In this document: positions 33,253 to 41,808 of the stretch, piece by piece
How positions within the stretch are numbered: the stretch's first letter is position 1
Layout: each line of letters opens with the position of its first letter
Assembly: GCA_045534575.1 (NCBI GenBank)
Contig: JAZSJZ010000007.1
Span: 124,001-188,000 of the forward strand
Direction: 5' to 3'
DNA: 64,000 nt
DNA from: UBA4636 sp045534575
Lineage (GTDB): Bacteria > Bacillota > Clostridia > Christensenellales > Borkfalkiaceae
The notes under the pieces: generated by a model
What the model saw: the letters and a program-made list of their open reading frames with translations, nothing else
Told to the model about the DNA's origin: nothing
Databases searched by the model: none
Program-made: the position numbers and the translations under genes

Positions 33253-33825
33253 TTAAAAGATTATAATGCCCGCTATTGCCGATATTAAAATTAACACTAT
33301 TGGCGACGTTTTTTTCTTTAGAACTTTCTTCGAGCCAAAATAGATTAAAGCAAGCGCCAAAGTCAAAATTAAACTAGCCAGCGAAAAACCAGCAAATGAA
33401 AAGTTGGCAATATTAGGCAAAAAGTTCTTAACGCCTAAAAATAAGCCAGTTGCGAAAATTAAGCCCGTTATCATAGGCTTCATTCCTAAAAGCGCAGATT
33501 TAACAATTTTGCTCTTTAAAAAGTTTTTAAATACGGCTACGATAAGAAGTATTATTATAAACGACGGCATAACAACGCCTAAAGTTGCAAAAACCGCACC
33601 CAAAAAACCAAGTTGAGAACTACCAATAAACGTTGCCATATTTATGGCGATAGGACCGGGTGTTGATTCGGCTATTGCCAAAAACGATAAAAACTGACTT
33701 TCAGTTAACCACTCGTTAATTGCAACAACTTCTTGTTGCATAAGCGGAAGCATTCCATAACCTCCACCAAACGAGAAAAGCCCAATTTTAAAAAAGGTGA
33801 TGAAAATTTGCAATAACTCTAACAT
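33253..33825 (-). CDS. chromate transporter, half-size subunit 2
   Basis: 190 aa single-CHR-domain membrane protein: FFKIGLFSFGGGYGMLPLMQ, IAESTPGPIAINMATFIGSS and FLGAVFATLGVVMPSFII are the CHR signature blocks. Short chromate transporters work as heterologous pairs; the other half is encoded directly upstream with one-base overlap. Physiological substrate may be chromate or another oxyanion. Confidence 0.92.
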   Translation of the reverse strand: MLELLQIFITFFKIGLFSFGGGYGMLPLMQQEVVAINEWLTESQFLSFLAIAESTPGPIAINMATFIGSSQLGFLGAVFATLGVVMPSFIIILLIVAVFKNFLKSKIVKSALLGMKPMITGLIFATGLFLGVKNFLPNIANFSFAGFSLASLILTLALALIYFGSKKVLKKKTSPIVLILISAIAGIIIF

Positions 33826-34517
33826 TATTCACGCCCTCCTTCGTTTGAAGAAAAGTTGCGGTTTTTTTGCTCGTTTTCACCGTCAAATTTTTCAATTTGT
33901 GGGGCTATAGGCTTGTTATCGGCTATTTTCGAAGTTTTTTCGTCTTCAGTTTTCTCTGCCTTTTTAGGTCTAAAATAAACTGCAATTCCAACAACTGCGC
34001 CAACTAAAACAAACCAAATGGTCGATAGATTAACGCTAAAAATATCAATAGCAAGAAGGGCTAGGGTTGATAAAACAACGAGTAAATAAGATAAGAAATT
34101 TTTCTTAATGCTCCCCAAAAGTTTAACGCCCGCACCAACGATTAAAACCGCAACGGCGCACTGAATACCTTTAAACGCTTTTTGAATTATTTCTATTTCT
34201 AGCACTTTATTAAAGAACAGAGAAATTAGAAAAATTATTATAAACGATGGCATAACAACGCCTAGAGTTGCAAAAATAGAGCCTAGCACCCCGCCGTTTT
34301 TATAACCAATATAGGTTGCGCTATTGATTGCGATAGGGCCTGGGGTTGATTCGGCGATTGCAACAACGTCGCTAAACTCTTCTTTGGTTACGTAGTTTTT
34401 CTTTTCAACAAGTTCGTGGCTCATAACCGAAATCATGGCATAACCGCCACCAAACGTGAAAAGCCCAACTTTGAAAAAATTTAGAAACAAAATAACTAAG
34501 TTTTTTAATTTTTTCAC
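33825..34517 (-). CDS. chromate transporter, half-size subunit 1
   Basis: 230 aa CHR protein with the same signature (FFKVGLFTFGGGYAMISVMS, AIAESTPGPIAINSATYIGY) but a longer C-terminus of ~45 hydrophilic residues (EKTEDEKTSKIADNKP ...), absent from the partner. Part of that tail (DNKPIAPQ) is encoded by a copy resembling the dispersed repeat. The start is GTG preceded by GGGGTGGG. Forms a pair with the next gene. Confidence 0.9.
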   Translation of the reverse strand: MKKLKNLVILFLNFFKVGLFTFGGGYAMISVMSHELVEKKNYVTKEEFSDVVAIAESTPGPIAINSATYIGYKNGGVLGSIFATLGVVMPSFIIIFLISLFFNKVLEIEIIQKAFKGIQCAVAVLIVGAGVKLLGSIKKNFLSYLLVVLSTLALLAIDIFSVNLSTIWFVLVGAVVGIAVYFRPKKAEKTEDEKTSKIADNKPIAPQIEKFDGENEQKNRNFSSNEGGRE

Positions 34518-34640
34518 GTTCCCACCCCTTAAAATCGTTTATATTATTATAGCGAAAACTTTGCAAAAAATCAACGCATTTTCACTCGGTAACGCCTTTT
34601 TCTAGTAATTATGGCAAAATAAGAAAAACTCCATTTCTTC

Positions 34641-34670
34641 TTGACAAATTCGTAGCGCATAATCTATAAT
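34641..34670 (+). promoter_or_regulatory. vanZ-like gene promoter, leaderless
   Basis: TTGACA 34641-34646, 18-base spacer, TATAAT 34665-34670; the ATG begins six bases after the -10 box and no ribosome site is present. Confidence 0.72.
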
Positions 34671-34676
34671 TAGATT

Positions 34677-36293
34677 ATGTTTAATTATAGAAGAATTTTT
34701 GCGCACATTTTTCTTGCGTGCTATATTTTAACTTCGGTTTTCATCTGTTCGCTCGCCCTTCAATCGGGCTCGGAGTCAAGTTCTCTTAGTGGCAGTATTT
34801 ACACTAAGATTTTAGAGTTTTTATTCGGCGAAGAAAAACGCGAGCAAGACGTGGAAGCAGTTGCCCTTCAGTCGCTTGAAATCGTGCCGATAAAAGATAC
34901 GTATCTCGTTGGCGACGTAATTGATTTGACCGTAAACGCAACGCCACTAGACCACACCAACGTTTTAACTTATCACTCTTCAAACAAGTCGGTTGCCTAT
35001 TTTAATCTAAACAACAAACTTATTTTCTTAAAAGCGGGGCAAGTTACCGTTTGGGTAGAGAGCGATAACGGAATTAAATCAAACCAAGTAACCTTTACTT
35101 GTGAAGAACCTAAAAACTCGCTTGACGGGCTTGACCTAACGCTTTTTTCTATCGTTTGCCCGAGCGAAGTTTTCGTGAAACCTATTGACCCTATCGCCCC
35201 TGATGCAGATAGAAGCAATGCGTATCTTCTAAGTTATAGATACAACGAAAAGTCGCTTCAACTTGCTTGCTCGTTCAAAGTTACAAACCAAGAAGTTGCT
35301 CAAATTTCAGGAAGTTATTTGGTAACTAAAGCGGTTGGAACAACTCAAATCGAACTTTATTTTGAAGATACGCTTCTCGCAACAAAATCGGTAGAAGTTA
35401 AAGAAGGTGTTTTTGAAAACCCAACGCTTTTGAGCATTTATCTTGGCGATAGAGAAGTTAAAGACGATGAAGTTACCTTAACCTATGGCGAAAGTTACAA
35501 ACTTAACGTAAACTTTGAAGACGGAATACAAAGAAAAATCAAACTTCTAGGTCAAACTAGCCAAACCCCTGCAGTTTCGGCTTCCAATGGCGACGATAAC
35601 GTTTCAGTTTATATTAGCGCAATCGCTTGCTCACAAATGTTGGTTAGAGTTTTGCTAGAAGATAACCCTGTTATTAGTGAATATATAGCAGAGTTCAAAA
35701 TTACGGTTATTCCACCAAAAGCCGTAGTTACGGGCATAGAGATAAGCGAAAAGGTAGTGATTAACAAAAAATATAAAGCGTCGCTTATCACCACCAACGA
35801 ATACGCAAAGCAAGGCTACACTTACCGCGTAACCGACGAAGAAAATTGCTACGTTGATACTAGTGGCAACATGACTTTCAAAAAATCGGGCACATACGAG
35901 ATAGTTTTCACTTCAAAATTTTACCCTGACGACGTTTATAAATTCTATATCGTCGTTGAGGACCCCGTTGAAGAAACTAACCTTCGCAAGCAAGTTGGGC
36001 ACTTTGGCTTGTTCTTAATCTTGGGTATTTTCGGCTTACTCGCCTTTGGTAGATACCCTAAACGCAATGGTAGCAAAATTATTTGGGTTGCAACCGCTGG
36101 CGCATTTGTTGCACTTTTATCGGAGTTTTTCCAATCGGGCTTGTTCACCGCAGGCAGAGCCCCAAGTTTTATTGATGTTTTGATTGATTTTAGCGGATAT
36201 TTATCTGGCGCTATAATAGTTTTAGGCGTTTTATTCGTTATTTATCTTATCAGCAAAAGGCGTTCAGCCTCTTTTGATACAGACGACGAATAG
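34677..36293 (+). CDS. VanZ-like membrane protein split by an extracytoplasmic Ig-like insertion
   Basis: 538 aa. Residues 5-27 are a membrane helix followed by SLALQSGSESSSLSGSI, matching the SSQPG..S..S start of VanZ domains. About 345 residues of beta-rich, Ig/BIG2-like sequence follow (SLEIVPIKDTYLVGDVIDLT, LIFLKAGQVTVWVESDNG, VTGIEISEKVV). The rest of VanZ resumes at about residue 450: KQVGHFGLFLILGIFGLLAF, LLSEFFQSGLFTAGRAPSFI, DVLIDFSGYLSGAII. VanZ is linked to teicoplanin resistance in enterococci; other members have no known function. The insertion should lie outside the membrane. There is no Shine-Dalgarno. The 3' end overlaps the convergent spoIVFB gene by 52 bases. Confidence 0.8.
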   Translation: MFNYRRIFAHIFLACYILTSVFICSLALQSGSESSSLSGSIYTKILEFLFGEEKREQDVEAVALQSLEIVPIKDTYLVGDVIDLTVNATPLDHTNVLTYHSSNKSVAYFNLNNKLIFLKAGQVTVWVESDNGIKSNQVTFTCEEPKNSLDGLDLTLFSIVCPSEVFVKPIDPIAPDADRSNAYLLSYRYNEKSLQLACSFKVTNQEVAQISGSYLVTKAVGTTQIELYFEDTLLATKSVEVKEGVFENPTLLSIYLGDREVKDDEVTLTYGESYKLNVNFEDGIQRKIKLLGQTSQTPAVSASNGDDNVSVYISAIACSQMLVRVLLEDNPVISEYIAEFKITVIPPKAVVTGIEISEKVVINKKYKASLITTNEYAKQGYTYRVTDEENCYVDTSGNMTFKKSGTYEIVFTSKFYPDDVYKFYIVVEDPVEETNLRKQVGHFGLFLILGIFGLLAFGRYPKRNGSKIIWVATAGAFVALLSEFFQSGLFTAGRAPSFIDVLIDFSGYLSGAIIVLGVLFVIYLISKRRSASFDTDDE

Positions 36294-37102
36294 TTGCCTT
36301 CGTTTAATATTTTAACCGTTTTGTCGCAAGATAAAACGGTTTTTTTATGCGTTTTTTCATCATAAATTTCAACTTCGAAAACCTCGTTTGCGCCAATGAA
36401 TTTAAAAAGTTCACGAACGAGAGTTTTTTGGTTTATGGCAATTTTTTTCACGACCTTTCCTCTCTTTAACTCGCTAGCCGAAAAGAAGGTGAAAATTTTA
36501 ACGTATTTATTCTCTTTTGATACAAAAACGTTGCCAAAAATAATAAAAAAAGCAAAAAATAACAGTGAAATATTAGGTGCTGTAAAAAGAGAAAAAATAA
36601 AGAGAGCAATTAAAAAGCCAGCAATCAAGAACGATAAAATTTTAACGAAAATTACGCATTTTTTCCTATCAAAATACTGCGAAAGCGTGGCAAGAAGTAG
36701 CCTTCCGCCATCTAGCGGATAGCACGGAAGAAGATTAATGCTAGCAATCGCAAGCGACGCCACTACCGCAAGTTCTGTTAACGGATAAATATCGGGCACA
36801 ACCCACCAAAGCGCAACGAAAATAACCACAACGAGCAAATTAACTAAAGGCCCTGAGAGTGCGATTTTTACTTCGTCTTTATAGGAAAAAAGTGTCGTAT
36901 CGCACTTAACCACTGCGCCGTAGGGCATAAGCGTTATTTTATTTAGTTTATAGCCTAGCCCCTCAGCAACCGTAGAATGCCCAAGTTCGTGGATTACGGC
37001 AACCAAAGTAAACACTAAAAAAGAAAATACTTTGCCAACAAAGGCAAAGTATATTCCAAACAAAATAAATAACGGATGAATAGAAAATTTTAGTTTTCCC
37101 AT
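36242..37102 (-). CDS. spoIVFB: SpoIVFB-like intramembrane metalloprotease (M50)
   Basis: 286 aa S2P-family protease. Zinc motif VAVIHELGHSTVAEGLGYKL (HExxH), AVVKCDTTLFSYKDEVKIAL, and SINLLPCYPLDGGRLLLATL (NxxPxxPLDGG) with the third ligand. About six membrane helices, then a ~75 residue cytoplasmic end. In Bacillus SpoIVFB cleaves pro-sigma-K in the mother-cell compartment. The adjacent upstream gene looks like its inhibitor SpoIVFA, which supports the assignment over other M50 proteases. Translationally coupled (13-base overlap). Confidence 0.82.
   Translation of the reverse strand: MGKLKFSIHPLFILFGIYFAFVGKVFSFLVFTLVAVIHELGHSTVAEGLGYKLNKITLMPYGAVVKCDTTLFSYKDEVKIALSGPLVNLLVVVIFVALWWVVPDIYPLTELAVVASLAIASINLLPCYPLDGGRLLLATLSQYFDRKKCVIFVKILSFLIAGFLIALFIFSLFTAPNISLLFFAFFIIFGNVFVSKENKYVKIFTFFSASELKRGKVVKKIAINQKTLVRELFKFIGANEVFEVEIYDEKTHKKTVLSCDKTVKILNEGNYSSSVSKEAERLLLIR
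36314..36347 (+). terminator. vanZ terminator located inside spoIVFB coding sequence
   Basis: 9 bp stem AACCGTTTT 36314-36322 / AAAACGGTT 36333-36341, then T-run, on the plus strand 20 bases after the vanZ stop; the same bases code for spoIVFB on the other strand. Confidence 0.8.
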
Positions 37103-37863
37103 ACTACCTGACCTTCACTAAAGGTAAAATCGGTAACGATTTCGTTATTGTTATAAATTGCACACGAAGCGCCGTCGCCTAGCGAATACCCGATAGGAAT
37201 TTGCGCGTAACACCTATCGCCTACTTCACAATAAACGTAGTCAACGCCCGAAAAAATGCTTTTGCAAATATCGCTGTGCTTTATGGTTATGGTAAAACCA
37301 ACCTCGCCCTCTTCGATAGACACAACTTCGCCCTCTGTCGTTGGGTAGATTGCGCACTCGCTATCAATGGTCATAACGCCGTTTATAACTTCGATATCGC
37401 TATCTTTAATAGGCGCGAAAATTGCAAAGTCTTGAGCCGTGCGCTCATCTAACTCTATGCTTTTTTCAACGTTGAAAACTTGCCTTAAAAGTGTGTTAAT
37501 TCCGCTATCTTCCCAAAAAACGTTAGTCAAAAGTATTGCCAAAACCAAAACGAAAATGGCAACAATTTGCACGCCTATAACGTCAAATTTAAACCTTTTC
37601 TTTTCTTCTCTAACCATTGGAACGTTGGTTTTTTTAACGACAATTTCTTTTTCTTCAAAGTCGGCATTAAAATCTTCGGTTGTTTCTTTTTCTAAAACTT
37701 CATTTTCGAGTGAAGATTTTGGCTCGGTTTTTAAGAAAAACTTTTTGTTAAGTTTAGAAACCAAGTTCTTTTTGCTCTTTTTCTTCTTTTTGCCCTCTAA
37801 AAACTCAACTTCGCAAGACGAAACGGGCACTTCAATCATTTCTAAATAATCACTTTGCGACAT
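37090..37863 (-). CDS. spoIVFA: SpoIVFA-like regulator with degenerate LytM (M23) domain
   Basis: 257 aa bitopic protein. Residues 1-100 are cytoplasmic, lysine/glutamate-rich (KKKKKSKKN). One helix spans about 104-123 (VIGVQIVAIFVLVLAILLTN). The extracytoplasmic end has an M23/LytM-like beta fold: CAIYPTTEGEVVSIEEGE, FTITIKHSDICKSIFSGVDY, CYAQIPIGYSLGD. The HxxxD and HxH zinc ligands of active M23 peptidases are absent, as in SpoIVFA, which holds SpoIVFB inactive until signalled. Topology and coupling to the M50 gene make this the best call. Confidence 0.72.
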   Translation of the reverse strand: MSQSDYLEMIEVPVSSCEVEFLEGKKKKKSKKNLVSKLNKKFFLKTEPKSSLENEVLEKETTEDFNADFEEKEIVVKKTNVPMVREEKKRFKFDVIGVQIVAIFVLVLAILLTNVFWEDSGINTLLRQVFNVEKSIELDERTAQDFAIFAPIKDSDIEVINGVMTIDSECAIYPTTEGEVVSIEEGEVGFTITIKHSDICKSIFSGVDYVYCEVGDRCYAQIPIGYSLGDGASCAIYNNNEIVTDFTFSEGQVVWEN

Positions 37864-38014
37864 ATTTTACCTCACTTTATTTTGCTAGTCTATCTTATGA
37901 AGCCTTTTTTGCGATTATTCTATTATTAAAAATAAATATCTCTAAGATAAAATAAATTATCGCCAAAAATCGATAAAGTGCGAGAAAATAAAAAACAAAA
38001 CAAATAAACAATAT

Positions 38015-38043
38015 AAAAAGGCGACTCGAAAAGCCGAGTCGCC
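38015..38043 (-). terminator. hppA terminator
   Basis: 9 bp stem GGCGACTCG 38020-38028 / 38035-38043, T-run on the minus strand. Confidence 0.92.
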
Positions 38044-38059
38044 AATCTATTTAAAATTA

Positions 38060-40225
38060 TTATAAGATACCGATTACGTCGTGGAGTGCAACGATAAGAA
38101 CGAATAAAGTAGTAGATACGGTTGACATCATCTTAATGAAAATATCAAGAGCAACGCCTACAACGTCTTTACGAGTATCACCGATAGTATCACCGGTTAC
38201 AGCAGCCTTGTGAGCAGCAGTTCCCTTGCCGTGACCTTCAATTGCACCAGATTCGATATACTTCTTAGCGTTATCGAACGCACCACCAGAGTTACCCATG
38301 AAGATAGCTCTAGGAATAGCAGTAACGGTAGCACCGATTAAAAGACCTAATACGATGTTAATACCGAATAATGCGCCAGCAACAACTGGAACAGCGATAG
38401 CAATGATTGAAGGGAATAACATTCTTCTTAAAGCAGAAGCGGTAGCAAGTTCAACGAGCTTGTTGTAGTCAGGGTCAACGTCGCCAGCTAAAATAGCAGG
38501 ATCTCTTAACATTTCGTCACCAACGTCAGCAAGTTCTTTTGCAGCAGCGATAGTGTTATCGGTAAGCATAGCAGAGAAGAACTCGATAAGCGCACCACCA
38601 ATAAGAAGACCAGCAACAACTGCGAAGAATTCGTCGCCATTGAATTGAGGAATAGCAACGCCTGCTTCAGCGTAGTTACCGATAAATGCTACGATTAATG
38701 ATACGGTAGCAAATGCAGCCGAACCGATAGCAAAGCCTTTACCGATAGCAGCGGTAGTGTTACCAACAGAGTCAAGTTTATCAGTAATAACACGAACGCT
38801 TGGATCTAAGTGGCAAGATTCAGCAAGACCACCAGCGTTATCAGAAATAGGGCCGAATGCGTCGATAGAAACGGTGGTAGCAACGAAAGAAAGCATACCA
38901 AGAGCAGAAATTGCAATACCGTAAGTTCCGCAAAGAGCGCCAGAGATAACTAATGAACCAGCAATGATAAGGATAGGGTATAAGCAAGAACGTGAACCAA
39001 CAGCATCGCCCTTAGTTACAACGAACGCTTCACCTTCAGTTGCGTATTCAGCGATAGTTTGGGTTGGCTTTCTGTCGCCACTAGTGTAGTATTCAGTAAT
39101 GATACCGATTGCAACACCAGAGATAACGCCGAAAATAGCGCAAATCCAAGGAGATACCCAACCAATCTTGAAGCCGATTGTTTTTAATAATTCGCCGTCC
39201 ATCTTACCGAAAGAAAGGTAAGCAAGAACGCCACAGAAAATAATAGAGAAACCAGCAGAAATATAAGTTGCAAGGTTGAGTTCTTTTGAAGGATCATCAC
39301 CCATCTTCTTAACTGACGCGAAGATAAGACCAAGTAAGCAACCTACTAAGCCTAAACCAGCGAACATAAGTGGGAAGAACGCAAGGTTATCGAAAAGTGC
39401 AGGTTCTGCAATCATTTGAAGTGGGAACTTAGAAACCATACCAACAGCAACGATCATAGAAGCACTCATAGTAGCAACGAAGCTTTCTAAAAGGTCTGAA
39501 CAGTTACCTGCGATATCGTTTACGTTATCACCAATGAAGTCAGCAATTACGTTTGGAACACGGCTATCGTCTTCTGGAAGGTCGTTACGGATTTTACCTA
39601 AGATATCTGCAGAAATATCAGCAGCCTTAGTGTAGTTACCACCGGCAACACGGTTGAACATTGCAACGATAGAGCAACCTAAAGAATAGGTAGTAATTCT
39701 CATAACGTTTGCGTTAGTTTCTAATGCAGCGATTTGAACAAGACCAAAATCACCAGCTTCAGCATTTAAACCGCCAATCAATACGATAGCGATAAGACCT
39801 AAAAGACCTAATGCTTGAACGCTGATACCGCTGATTGAACCGCCACAAAGAGCAACCTTAACGGTTTCGCCGATTGATAACGTTTCACGAGCCTTGTTAG
39901 CCGTTCTTACGTTTGCAAAAGTAGCACTCTTCATACCTAAGATACATACGATGCTTGACATTAATGCACCTAAGATAAAAGTAATACCACTAGTTTTTTC
40001 AATAAAGAGAGTGAATAAAACGGCAAGAATTGCAATAACGATTGCAATAGTCGTGAATTCCTTCTTAATGAAAACGTTAGAGCCTTCACGAATAATACCG
40101 CTCATCTTTACCATACGTTCGGTACCTTCAGGCATCTTTTTGATGCGGATGTAGTTAAGTGCTACGTAAACTACTGCGATAAGCGCAATTGCAACACCTG
40201 CCCACAACCAAGTTGAACTCAACAT
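38060..40225 (-). CDS. hppA: membrane-bound ion-translocating pyrophosphatase
   Basis: 721 aa, about 16 membrane helices. It couples hydrolysis of PPi to pumping of H+ or Na+. Substrate motifs: AGGNYTKAADISADILGK, PEDDSRVPNVIADFIGDNVN, DAFGPISDNAGGLAE and C-terminal GDTIGDTRKDVVG. The VGNTTAAIGKGFAIGSAAF segment has Ala where K+-independent enzymes have Lys, indicating the K+-dependent class. H+ versus Na+ specificity cannot be settled by eye. AGGAGG precedes ATG. Monocistronic with its own promoter and terminator. Confidence 0.96.
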   Translation of the reverse strand: MLSSTWLWAGVAIALIAVVYVALNYIRIKKMPEGTERMVKMSGIIREGSNVFIKKEFTTIAIVIAILAVLFTLFIEKTSGITFILGALMSSIVCILGMKSATFANVRTANKARETLSIGETVKVALCGGSISGISVQALGLLGLIAIVLIGGLNAEAGDFGLVQIAALETNANVMRITTYSLGCSIVAMFNRVAGGNYTKAADISADILGKIRNDLPEDDSRVPNVIADFIGDNVNDIAGNCSDLLESFVATMSASMIVAVGMVSKFPLQMIAEPALFDNLAFFPLMFAGLGLVGCLLGLIFASVKKMGDDPSKELNLATYISAGFSIIFCGVLAYLSFGKMDGELLKTIGFKIGWVSPWICAIFGVISGVAIGIITEYYTSGDRKPTQTIAEYATEGEAFVVTKGDAVGSRSCLYPILIIAGSLVISGALCGTYGIAISALGMLSFVATTVSIDAFGPISDNAGGLAESCHLDPSVRVITDKLDSVGNTTAAIGKGFAIGSAAFATVSLIVAFIGNYAEAGVAIPQFNGDEFFAVVAGLLIGGALIEFFSAMLTDNTIAAAKELADVGDEMLRDPAILAGDVDPDYNKLVELATASALRRMLFPSIIAIAVPVVAGALFGINIVLGLLIGATVTAIPRAIFMGNSGGAFDNAKKYIESGAIEGHGKGTAAHKAAVTGDTIGDTRKDVVGVALDIFIKMMSTVSTTLFVLIVALHDVIGIL

Positions 40226-40304
40226 GATGTGTCCTCCTAAAATAATTTTTTTCTCATGTTTTATTTGCTAAACCCCAAATTTTGGCAGTTTAACATACAA
40301 TAGA

Positions 40305-40333
40305 ATTTTAGCACAAAAAAATTTTAATAACAA
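40305..40333 (-). promoter_or_regulatory. hppA promoter
   Basis: Minus strand TTGTTA (40333-40328), 17 bases, extended TGCTAAAAT with -10 at 40310-40305. Confidence 0.65.
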
Positions 40334-40527
40334 TGTTTTTTAATAAATATTTTAACTTTTTTTTAACATTTCTCACTCATTTTGCTAAAAGTATTCAAAT
40401 TTCGGTCATTATATTCATTTTCTAGTAGTTTGAAAATTTTAAACAGTGATTTTCTTTTCCTATTATATAATAATAGCATCCATTTTTAGGTTTTTGATTT
40501 TGTGCAAAATCTTAAATTTGACATAAA
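40334..40527. other. AT-rich spacer upstream of hppA
   Basis: No open frame of interest; only AT-rich sequence with scattered A/T runs between the hppA promoter and the repeat element. Confidence 0.5.
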
Positions 40528-40789
40528 AAAACCGCCAAAAGGTGTGACCTTGGCGGAGAATTTAGACTTTGAGTAAAGTGAAGTTTTCGCTGTCTCGAAA
40601 GTGAAGTTGCTACGCAGTGAAGTTTGCGCTACGCACAAGTGAAGTTAAGTTTATAGAGCACTTCGCCGTTAGGCGAAACTTCACTCACAAGTGAACTTCA
40701 CTATCAAAGATAACTTCACTTGCCCAAAAGGCAAACTTAGTTTTAGCGTGTTCTCCGTTAAGGATAACACGCTAAATCTTGGCGGTTTT
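40528..40789. repeat. 262 bp structured repeat element with terminal inverted repeats
   Basis: Ends are a perfect 11 bp inverted repeat AAAACCGCCAA (40528-40538) / TTGGCGGTTTT (40779-40789). Inside are four direct copies of GTGAAGTT (40578, 40601, 40617, 40639) followed by three inverted copies AACTTCAC (40677, 40694, 40712), with small hairpins between them. Another hairpin is AGCGTGTT/AACACGCT (40745-40752 / 40766-40773). No coding capacity. On the minus strand the far end (40555-40531) forms a terminator-like hairpin with a T-run, so it may also end metY-metA transcripts. MITE-like or structured RNA. Confidence 0.7.
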
Positions 40790-40836
40790 ACTTATAAGTT
40801 ATTAAATTTGATTTTATAAATTTTGTATCAAAAGCA

Positions 40837-41748
40837 TTAAATTTCGTCAATATCGTAAGGCGTTAACTGGTAAACGTAGTGGTTGAGCCAATTCATATAA
40901 ATTAAGTTCGCCGTTGAAACCCAGCACATCTTAATTTCGCCAGAGCCGTCTTCTACGTAATAATTTTCAGGCGGTTCAATATCTAGCCCCCTTTCCTTAT
41001 CACGAAGATATTCTTTTTCTAACGTATCTCTATCATATTCAGCGTGCCCCGTGATAAAAATAAATTTATTATCTTTCGAGCGCATAATGGTAGGGCCTGC
41101 TTCTTTAGAAGTTGCTAGAAGAACGATATCTTTGCACGCCTTAACTTCCTTTTCTAAAATCTCGGTGTGCCTTGAGTGAGGCATAAAGAATCTATCGTCA
41201 GTTCCCTTTAAAAGCCTATCGTATTTAACGAGTTTTTTGTGCTTATAAATGCCGAACATTTTCTTTTTTAGCGGATACTTATTTATTCCATAGTAATAAT
41301 AAAGCCCAGCTTGCGCGCCCCAGCAAATAAAAATGGTGCTGGTAACGTTGGTTTTTGCAAAATCGAAAACTTCGGTGAGTTCCTTCCAATATTTAACCTC
41401 GGTAAACTCTAAATCTTCAACGGGCGCGCCGGTTATGATAAGCCCGTCAAACTTCCTACTTTTAACTTCCGAAAACGGCTTATAAAACCTTTGCAGATGC
41501 TCAAGCGGTGTGTTTTTACCAACGTAAGTTTCGGTAGAAATTAGCGTTAGGTTGATTTGAAGCGGAGAGTTTGAAAGCAAGCGCATTAGTTGAGTTTCCG
41601 TAACTATTTTCGTTGGCATTAAGTTAAGAATTGCTATCTCTAACGGACGAATATCTTGCTTAACAGCACGACTATCGTTCATAACGAAAATATTTTCCTT
41701 TTGCAAAATTTTTGATGCTGGAATATCTTTTGGCACGATAATTGGCAT
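40837..41748 (-). CDS. metA: homoserine O-acetyltransferase (MetA family)
   Basis: 303 aa enzyme activating homoserine for methionine synthesis. Catalytic Cys142 in FICWGAQAGLYYYYGI, and His235 and Glu237 in FITGHAEYDRDTLEKEY. Residue 111 is Glu (ITGAPVEDLEF); MetA proteins with Glu111 use acetyl-CoA, those with Gly111 succinyl-CoA, so this should make O-acetylhomoserine. That fits the O-acetylhomoserine-using MetY-type enzyme encoded 58 bases upstream. AAAGGAGG precedes ATG. Confidence 0.93.
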   Translation of the reverse strand: MPIIVPKDIPASKILQKENIFVMNDSRAVKQDIRPLEIAILNLMPTKIVTETQLMRLLSNSPLQINLTLISTETYVGKNTPLEHLQRFYKPFSEVKSRKFDGLIITGAPVEDLEFTEVKYWKELTEVFDFAKTNVTSTIFICWGAQAGLYYYYGINKYPLKKKMFGIYKHKKLVKYDRLLKGTDDRFFMPHSRHTEILEKEVKACKDIVLLATSKEAGPTIMRSKDNKFIFITGHAEYDRDTLEKEYLRDKERGLDIEPPENYYVEDGSGEIKMCWVSTANLIYMNWLNHYVYQLTPYDIDEI

Positions 41749-41782
41749 ACTTTAAAACCTCCTTTTTAATAATTTTTTATGC

Positions 41783-41808
41783 GATAACGGGCTTATAGCC
41801 CTACTTTT
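41783..41808 (-). repeat. dispersed palindromic repeat, copy
   Basis: GATAACGGGCTTATAGCCCTACTTTT abuts the metY stop codon. Confidence 0.6.
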
